From Rhabdophis nuchalis (Eukaryota; Chordata; Lepidosauria; Squamata; Natricidae): a stretch of DNA of 64,000 nt. Below, in pieces: positions 57,533-64,000 of this stretch. A model generated the notes under the pieces. The model ran no database searches. It had not been told where the DNA came from and saw only the letters and a program-made list of their open reading frames with translations. The DNA lies in contig CM077645.1 of assembly GCA_039707465.1 (NCBI GenBank), positions 160,277,003-160,341,002 on the forward strand, written 5' to 3'. Position 1 is the stretch's first letter. Each line of letters begins with the position of its first letter. Position numbers and translations under genes: made by a program.

Positions 57533-57605
57533 AAAAAAGTAAGCTTCTATCTGTATTAAAAGTCCTTATACAGAAAAATTCACCTTATTTATTGAATCAC
57601 CCTCG
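57532..57605 (-). repeat. Mariner right terminal inverted repeat
   Basis: The exact reverse complement of the left repeat over the positions read, ending TTGAATCACCCTCG and followed by TA. The transposase stop codon overlaps its inner edge. Confidence 0.93.
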
Positions 57606-57607
57606 TA

Positions 57608-58964
57608 GAAACCTCTAACACCCTCTGGAGTCTAGAGAACAATTAAATGGCACTGACTGAAATTATGTCCTTCATTCAACATAGACTGTAGATTTATTTT
57701 TCCTCAGAAAATCTTTGTACCCATTCAGACATAATAAAAATGTTTCAAGCCTTTTTAAAAAAGTTTTCTTTCCTATTTCTTTAAGAGGCTACGAATCCAT
57801 TATCAAGAATTTGTCTCTCTCTTTGGACTCATGCAGATTAAAAATGTCATGTAGGGAAACTTTCTTTTAACGATTATAAAACTGTGTTTCTCTTGCATGT
57901 TATTTTATAGATTCAGGACTTAGGAAAATTTACAAAAGTCATATAGATAAATGAAGGGAACTTAAATACACTAAATGAATGAAGTTAATCTAAATAATCA
58001 CAGACAACATATTCTGGCAGATAGTTTGTCATGTTCCATAAACATAAAATAAATCAATTGGAATATAACCCACCAATCGGGAAAAAGAAAGAGCACACAA
58101 GGTGCAACATATAAACATTTCCTAAAATCAAGGAATCGTTTTTCAAACTGCCATAATGCACCCCCCAAATAATTTTTTTAAATGCAGTAGTTCTGAGTCG
58201 GGAATGATTATACATTGCTGGAAGCAAAATAAGTTAATCTGCACCTACCTGAACATTTAACCACCCAATACAGTCAGTCTAATTGATTTATCTATTATTG
58301 TTCAATTTCACAAAATAGCACAGTGAAATTGTTTCAAGGATTATCTAAGAAATGTACAGATTCTGAGTCAGCACAGGAAGTGGTACAACTTTCTTTGATC
58401 ATTCAAACATACTGACATGTCCCTAAATACATAAAACAAAGTGGATGCATTAAGGATGCATGTTTTGGAACATACTACTTACCTTTTGCATTAATTGAGT
58501 CACTTGCAACACTGTGTGAAGGGCCACAGTGACCCAACAATATATCTGTCTGAACATGCTCCATATTCCATTAAAGTACCTCAAAATAAGATATCCAATT
58601 TCAAGAACATCCAGTTTGCTTCAAGGATAACATTCTAGGAAGAGTCCATTCTTCCTGTACGGTCCAATTATCTTTTACCTTTGCTATCAACATAAGATTA
58701 AATTGGCCAGATTATTAGGCTGTTATGAGAAAAAGCACAGTAAGTTTAATCAAAATTGGCATACATTTTTTTTAAAAACTAGACTTGTTTAAAATGTAGT
58801 TTATTAAAAAGTCCATGTCGTTTTTGTTTTTAATTAGGATGTGATGTCACTTACATGCATGCTAAATTATTATTATTATAAGAAGTTAAATAAATGTGGT
58901 CAGATGTTGGTGCTGAAACCTTCCATCCATATTTTTAAAAACCTGTTTTAAAAACAAAAAGAAA
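57608..58964. other. Unique AT-rich spacer
   Basis: No recognised element. 58560-58625 (CCATATTCCATTAAAGTACC and TCCAGTTTGCTTCAAGGATA) partly repeats 56160-56230, suggesting a local duplication or a shared old repeat. Confidence 0.45.
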
Positions 58965-58967
58965 TTT

Positions 58968-59055
58968 AATATTTTTAATATTTATTCGAATTTATACCCC
59001 GCCCTTCACCTTGTTAGGACCCAGGGGGGCGGATTAATGGCGGATGCCATTAAAG
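58968..59055 (-). repeat. L2-like LINE 3' terminus, reversed
   Basis: TATTTATTCGAATTTATACCC, then CGCCCTTCACCTTGTTAGGA and CCCAGGGGGGCG, is a degraded reversed 3' hairpin. Confidence 0.55.
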
Positions 59056-59930
59056 GATTTGTTTTATTTTTGAGAGGTAGTATTATCACGTTTTTAGAGA
59101 AAATAATTCCTGTCATGTGAATTTCAGACAGATAGGTTAAGGAATTTTGCAGAACACATGAGGACAATGTTTACAGGAGTGTCTGCAGAATATAGTAAAA
59201 AAAAAATCAATCAAGATGACAGCTGCAATGGGCCAATCAAAGATCACATGTCAGGATTGGCTGCGATCTTGACTTTTTTTAACACCCAACAGATGTCTTT
59301 TCAATGGTAAGAAATTATTCTGCTGTTTCCCCAATATAGCGGAATTAATTTCTAGGGCTGACTATCTGCTAAAAGTGAATGATATGTAAGGAAGTGAAGT
59401 TAGCAGGCAGCTCACTAAGTGGCATCATAGAAGTAATAAAGCTTTAGTAACAAATGTTTAGAAATTTTTTAAAAAGCTACAGCAAACAATTGTACAGCAA
59501 ATAATTGGATTTAAGATTTTTATCCCAAGATCTCTTCGAAAGCTGTGATTGTAACAACCCTGCTACAATCAGATTGCGAGAATCACTCTAACTTGAGAAT
59601 GTCAATACTCCAATACTTTCTTTTTCTCATCAACAAAGCATGTTATGCAAGCAAGTGGTGACATGCTATTCAGCCCTCTCAGTTATATGAATAACTGACA
59701 CAATGCGACCAAATCCCATCTGAGCTCTTGGAAGCTTTTTAGATAAGGAAGTTGAGCTGTCCTTCCCAGTCGGTGAATAAACGTTTGTCCTAATTCAAAG
59801 AACATTGTATGCTTTTCAGTTGCAAAGCATAGCAAAATGAATCATTTTACGTCTTAAGGAGAGTGAGCAAGTTCTGCTAATTTATTTATAGTATATGCAT
59901 CTGTATTTATAAAGTCTAAAAGCTCTGGAA
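59056..59930. other. Unique spacer
   Basis: 59215-59285 has internal symmetry (GGCCAATCAAAGATCACATG, then TGTCAGGATTGGCTGCGATC). No gene seen. Confidence 0.4.
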
Positions 59931-59936
59931 AGAAGT

Positions 59937-60407
59937 TCAATAAAATCTGTAAGAATTTTGCTTCATGTGTTCATCCAGTTCCTCTTTTGGAATTGGGGTA
60001 GTTACCATAGAGTCCTGCAGTCTTAGATATTGGCTAAAATTGGCTTTTAGTGAAGAACCTTTAATCCCATTGAGCCTTATTATGTTTCCTAGGGAAAAGG
60101 CAATGAACTGGATTATAGATTCTTTCTTATTCTTTTTATCCCCAATCCAGAGACCCAGTGTGGAGTTAAAACAAAATGATTTTGACTCTTCAGGAAGACC
60201 AGTGTATAATCCCACCACTCCTGAAATGGTGGTTTGTCTAAAAGTTAATTTATCCCACCTAACTACTTTACTAATTCTGTGTATGTCCCATTGGATTGCC
60301 TTTACAATAGTCAGGTTCAATACTTTACCATCTGTGCTAATATAAGGGAATGCATTAGTTCCCCAATTCAAAGTCACCTTTGTCCTTACCCAGCTGGGGA
60401 GCGCGAG
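59937..60407 (-). CDS. Unrecognised ORF, about 157 codons, possible retroelement or viral-derived remnant
   Basis: The minus frame is open from a stop near 60408 to the stop at 59937. No in-frame ATG lies near the beginning; the first usable start is a GTG at 60377, so it may be the C-terminal part of a longer, broken gene. The composition looks protein-like (WVRTKVTLNWGTNAFPY; SLGNIIRLNGIKGSSLKANF; a charged end IPKEELDEHMKQNSYRFY), with repeated Trp and no low-complexity runs. I recognise no domain and see no neighbours that would form a gene: no splice pattern, no LTR and no TIR nearby. An open frame this long could occur once by chance in a window of this size, so it may be noise. I do not assign a function. 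Confidence 0.3.
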   Translation of the reverse strand, partial: LALPSWVRTKVTLNWGTNAFPYISTDGKVLNLTIVKAIQWDIHRISKVVRWDKLTFRQTTISGVVGLYTGLPEESKSFCFNSTLGLWIGDKKNKKESIIQFIAFSLGNIIRLNGIKGSSLKANFSQYLRLQDSMVTTPIPKEELDEHMKQNSYRFY

Positions 60408-60414
60408 TCAGACA

Positions 60415-61535
60415 CACGTTTTATTCCACTGCCCATTCTATCTACTCTGGCACATTGATTTAATAGCACGTTTGCTATTCAATGCCCACACAGGTCAGAT
60501 GAGATTCATGTATTCTTCCTTCTAGCAGACTCACTCCCAGAAATCGCCAGAAAAGTACCGACATTCTGCTCAATTGTGTTTGCTATTTGGAGAATCATAA
60601 TTTGGCCTTCTGAATTTCACATGTATAAATATTATGCATTACATAAAACAGGATCACCTAATGAAGTACATTATTCAGGATTTTTGGATATTGAGGGGGA
60701 GGGCTTCTCTATTTCATTATTTTTCCCCTTTTACCTGTAGTCAAGGTATAAAAAAGCATTTGATTTTGACCAAAAACAAAGCATAATGGGTAAATAAAAA
60801 GGCCTGTTCCATCAGCAACATATGCTAGTCTCATGACAGACTTGTGGTGAGTTTACAGCTCATACTTCCCTTCCACCAATTTCTACTTGGTCCTGTTAGT
60901 ATCAACCTTTAAGCAAGTCTGGAAAATGAATTGTTAAGAGCAGTTTTCCCGCAGTAACACTTTTTCTATCTTATTCTTTTTATATTTTGCTTTCTATAGC
61001 GTTGGTCATTAAAATGGCTGATAAATAACAAAACTAAAACTGTTTATTTAAACATTTATACCTGACTTTACTTGTGTATGAATAAACGAGCAACATGTTT
61101 TTATAAACAGGTGGTTTCGCACAATAGCATCAAACTGCGTCCAGTTTGGTTATGATATCATTACAAGTTTTATTTCTGAAAACATAATCAGAAGTAGTAG
61201 TCCTGGAACTTTCTTGAATACAGACATTCATACTTAGAACCTGTCTTTTAGTCTCATTACTTTTTCCCTCCCAGACCTAGGGAGGAATGTCAACAGTAAC
61301 ATCCCAGCCCAACTACAAGAGTAGAGCTTTAGAAATGTGAGAGCAAGTTTGCAATAGTTTACTCTAATAGTTTGCATTATGTTACTTATAAATTCAAGCC
61401 CTAGTGAATATTATAGTTATGAATATACTGCTATTGAGACAGAAGAAAATTAACTTAGAATGCTCCTGAAAACATAATGCTTATACCCCCAGAATCTGTC
61501 GTTGCTGTGCAACTTCCACATTGTTCAGTGTATTC
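60415..61535. other. Unique AT-rich spacer
   Basis: No recognised element or gene. Confidence 0.5.
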
Positions 61536-61544
61536 ATTCTGTCA

Positions 61545-62060
61545 TCATCCGGGTGCGCTTCAAGGTGCTGACTACCATCTTTAAAGCGCTCCATGGCACG
61601 GGACCTAGCTATCTGCGAGATCGCATCCTACCCCATACATCCCTCCGACCGATCCGCTCCCACAGAGAGGGACTTCTCCGGGTGCTGTCCACTAGGCAAT
61701 GCCAGTGGGCAACGCCCAGGAGAAGGGCCTTCTCTGTGGCGGGCCCAGCTCTATGGAACGACCTACCCCCCGACCTCAGAACGACTACGGACCTCCGCGC
61801 CTTCCGACAAAAGCTCAAGACTTATCTTTTCCAACAGGCCGGCCTGGCCTAACTTACCTTCCTGCCTTCTCAGTCTGAACATCTAAATTGTTTTAATAGG
61901 GTTTTTAAGGGGTTTAGTTTTTAGGATTTTAGGTCTTTTAGTGCAGGGATAAATTGTTTAATTTGATTTTATGTATATTTATGATGTATCTATGTTTTGT
62001 ACGTTTTTAATTTCCCTGTGCACCGCTCCGAGTCCCTTTGGGGAGAGGGAGCGGTCTACA
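61545..62060 (+). pseudogene. L2-like LINE: ORF2 C-terminus (frame intact) and 3' UTR
   Basis: The plus frame from about 61547 reads RVRFKVLTTIFKALHGTGPS, YLRDRILPHTSLRPIRSHRE, FSVAGPALWNDLPPDLR and YLFQQAGLA, then a stop at about 61850. Unlike the copy at 7040 the frame is unbroken to its natural end. The 3' UTR ends with the hairpin CACCGCTCCGAGTCCCTTTG and GGGAGCGGTCTACAAATTAA, followed by the ATT array as tail. It is 5'-truncated, so the reverse transcriptase is absent. Confidence 0.88.
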
Positions 62061-62065
62061 AATTA

Positions 62066-62067
62066 AA

Positions 62068-62159
<92 letters not shown>
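62066..62159. repeat. (ATT)n(ATC)n compound microsatellite
   Basis: About 15 ATT units followed by about 16 ATC units, arising from the tail of the L2-like element. Confidence 0.97.
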
Positions 62160-62322
62160 AGCACATGATTACACAAACACAAACACACACACCTGACCTG
62201 CATTCATTTGTGTTGTTTTAAGATTAGAGGTCAGAAAGGCTAAATAGTAAAGTCCACACACAAATAGACAAATTACACCTAGTTATGGATTTATTTTTTA
62301 AAAAATAGACTATGCTTCTCTA

Positions 62323-62545
62323 TGCTTCTCTAGAGAGCCAATATAGTATATAGTATGTAGTAGAAATCAGGAGACCATGGGTCAAAGCCAACTTGGTAAC
62401 CTTAGCCCAGCCACTTTCTCTCAAACCTAGGAAGTAGGCAATGGAAAACCATTTCTGAAATCTTGCCAATAATACTGCAGGGATTTGTCCAGACTTCTTT
62501 TGAACTACAGAAATATTTCTCCTATATCTGGATGTCAATGCCTGC
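62323..62545 (+). repeat. tRNA-like squamate SINE, degraded
   Basis: AGAAATCAGGAGACCATGGG, then TCAAAGCCAACTTGGTAACC and GTAGGCAATGGAAAACCATT, follow the order of a SINE head (the reverse complement of the blocks at 2010 and 33119) with a different body. Weak match. Confidence 0.45.
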
Positions 62546-62704
62546 TGCATTTACTTCATCATTATTATTCTGCCAATCAGCAGCTCTTTAAGATTTTAAA
62601 CATGATTTTTCCTTGGACTAATGTGGAAGTTCCATGAGAATGCTTATTATTATTGAGACAAAGATCCTATCCCTAAATTGTGGGGGAAATTGTTATTTAA
62701 GATG

Positions 62705-62792
62705 TGTAGATTTCAACTCATGCTGACTAGAGAATTGTAAGTTGAAGTCCACACATCTTAAAGTTGCCAAAGTTGGGAAATATTGGTCTGGA
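62705..62792. mobile_element. Half of a fold-back element
   Basis: GTAAGTTGAAGTCCACACAT, then CTTAAAGTTGCCAAAGTTGG and GAAATATTGGTC, match one arm of the fold-back family. The left arm is degraded (ATTTCAACTCATGCTGACTA). Confidence 0.5.
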
Positions 62793-64000
62793 ACAATTAT
62801 CACAAAATGAAAGTAAACAGAGACGCTATACAACCTAACAACCCTGGAATGCTCAAACATAAATTCTTTTCAACCATAAGTTCCTCTTCCACATCAACCA
62901 ACAGCCAATCTCTTGGAAATTTGATAAAAAACATTTTTGAAAGCAGAAGATACAAGAGGAAGAAAAGAAAAATGACTACCGTGACACGTTTAGTCATACC
63001 GCTTTTCAAAAAGTGGTATAAATAAATAAGAAGTTTTAATTTTTTGTGACTCTATTGCCTTTCAGCTGTTATTTTTGATCATTTTAAGATGTTTTACACT
63101 GAATCATTGGGAGTAGAGTGGCATAGAAATATTAGTAAATAAGTAAATAGGCTAATATGAGTTCCTTTGGGAAGAACAGAGGTTTTAGAAATAAAGTAAA
63201 TAATAATCAACATTTAAAGATACTAAATAAACGTAGTTTATATCTGAAAAGTGTGGTCAGTTATATGTAGGAATATCTACAGTTAGATCATTTGCCAAAA
63301 AATGTACATTTATATAAAGAGGCACTCCTGCAGTATTGAAAAAGAAGGAAACTACCCTTCCACTAAGAAACAGAAACACGTGGCACACCGTTTTTAAGGA
63401 ATTTAAGGAATGATTGCCATAAAGAAGAAACATTGAGATGCCTTGATAAATTAGCACACAAATACAATTAGTGAAAATAAAAATAAATAAATAAAGCACA
63501 CACACACGCACACACACACACACAATATTTTGGAAATCGCTGCTTCTATTATCTCTGTAATCACTGACCAGATGCAAGATGACAGAACATAAGGAGGCCA
63601 GACATAAAGGAGGAGAATGATGCTGTAGTTTAAATAGTTATGTGAAAGAGGTCGTTTTGTCAGATGTCTTCTGCATATAAAGCGCTATCTTTCCCAATTC
63701 CCACTTAAACACAATTGTTATAAAAGGGCAGGACCTCCTTCTCTTTAGCATCTGGCCTTGCTGTGCTACAGAACTTGAGCGGGTCCAAAGCCTGCAGCGA
63801 GAGGAACACAGAAGCCTTCTGTACAAGGTCTTCAAGAGACAGTTACCCAAAATGAGATGCCCGGACAAAAAACCCCACAATTTATCATCATTTCCTACTT
63901 GCAACTCTAACCTAAGAGTGTGTCATTTTACTTTCCTCGTTATTTATTTACAAGTGCATTTTCAGTATCAACCCTTTCATTCATTAATCCTAATGTGGCC
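62793..64000. other. Unique spacer with an AAAT and CA run
   Basis: An AAATA/(CA)n tract at about 63476-63526. 63100-63150 (GGGAGTAGAGTGGCATAGAA, then AGTAAATAAGTAAATAG) resembles a degraded LINE 3' end. No gene supported. Confidence 0.45.

Larger units (their letters stand above)
56313..57605 (+). mobile_element. Complete mariner transposon (1293 bp)
   Basis: Both ends are an identical inverted repeat of at least 65 bp read base by base, about 74 bp including the T/A run. Each begins CGAGGGTGATTCAATAAATA, with TA target dinucleotides directly outside (56311-56312 and 57606-57607). One intact transposase frame fills most of the interior, and its stop codon abuts the right repeat. The identical ends and unbroken frame point to a recent insertion. 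It is the only structurally complete, coding transposon in the window. Confidence 0.98.

Overview
This is vertebrate nuclear DNA, almost certainly from a squamate reptile and quite possibly a snake. The evidence is the repeat content: a tRNA-headed SINE with a Bov-B-like tail (Sauria/Squam type, 54738-55093), CR1, L2-like and Penelope-like retroelement fragments, many small hAT-type elements with 8-bp target duplications, a Helitron-like element, and very dense microsatellites on an AT-rich background. I found no host protein-coding exon, no structural RNA gene and no CRISPR, operon or bacterial signal. The window reads as intergenic or deep intronic DNA.

Layout. 1-2.1 kb: a purine microsatellite, then a terminal-inverted-repeat (TIR) element carrying a GC-rich 30-bp minisatellite. 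3-7.8 kb: fold-back elements, a Penelope-like remnant split by a hAT-type element, and an L2-like 3' end. 8.6-12.6 kb: four hAT-type elements. 12.6-24.9 kb: mostly unique AT-rich DNA with one CR1 fragment, a tRNA-SINE composite and two hAT-type elements. 25.7-29.2 kb: a fold-back element and a CR1 with a recognisable reverse transcriptase segment, inserted into an older DNA element. 31.5-32.9 kb: a Helitron-like element holding a perfect 97-bp inverted repeat and an inverted SINE pair. 35.6-43.2 kb: a palindrome split by a 64-bp fold-back, more hAT-type elements, a solo LTR, and an L2-like copy invaded by a hAT-type element. 44.4-49.5 kb: a hAT-type element, a Penelope-like GIY-YIG remnant, an internally deleted LINE and a tail-to-tail LINE pair. 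52-55.1 kb: hAT-type elements and the Sauria-type SINE. 56.3-57.6 kb: a complete mariner. 59.9-64 kb: an unrecognised ORF, an L2-like 3' end with a long trinucleotide tail, and a SINE fragment.

The only convincing full-length gene is the mariner transposase (56477-57532). It lies between identical 74-bp TIRs flanked by TA. Its frame is unbroken, but the second residue of the D,D34D catalytic triad is Val instead of Asp, so this copy is probably catalytically dead although it looks young. The other coding matter is decayed retroelement ORF fragments. The transposon families do not act as a pathway; their nesting gives a relative insertion history. Several TE-free unique blocks may be conserved non-coding elements, which only cross-species alignment can decide. 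I saw nothing that I would call a new biological system. The best leads are the mariner's catalytic substitution, the fold-back family whose two arms have stayed matched while diverging between copies, and the internally deleted LINE.
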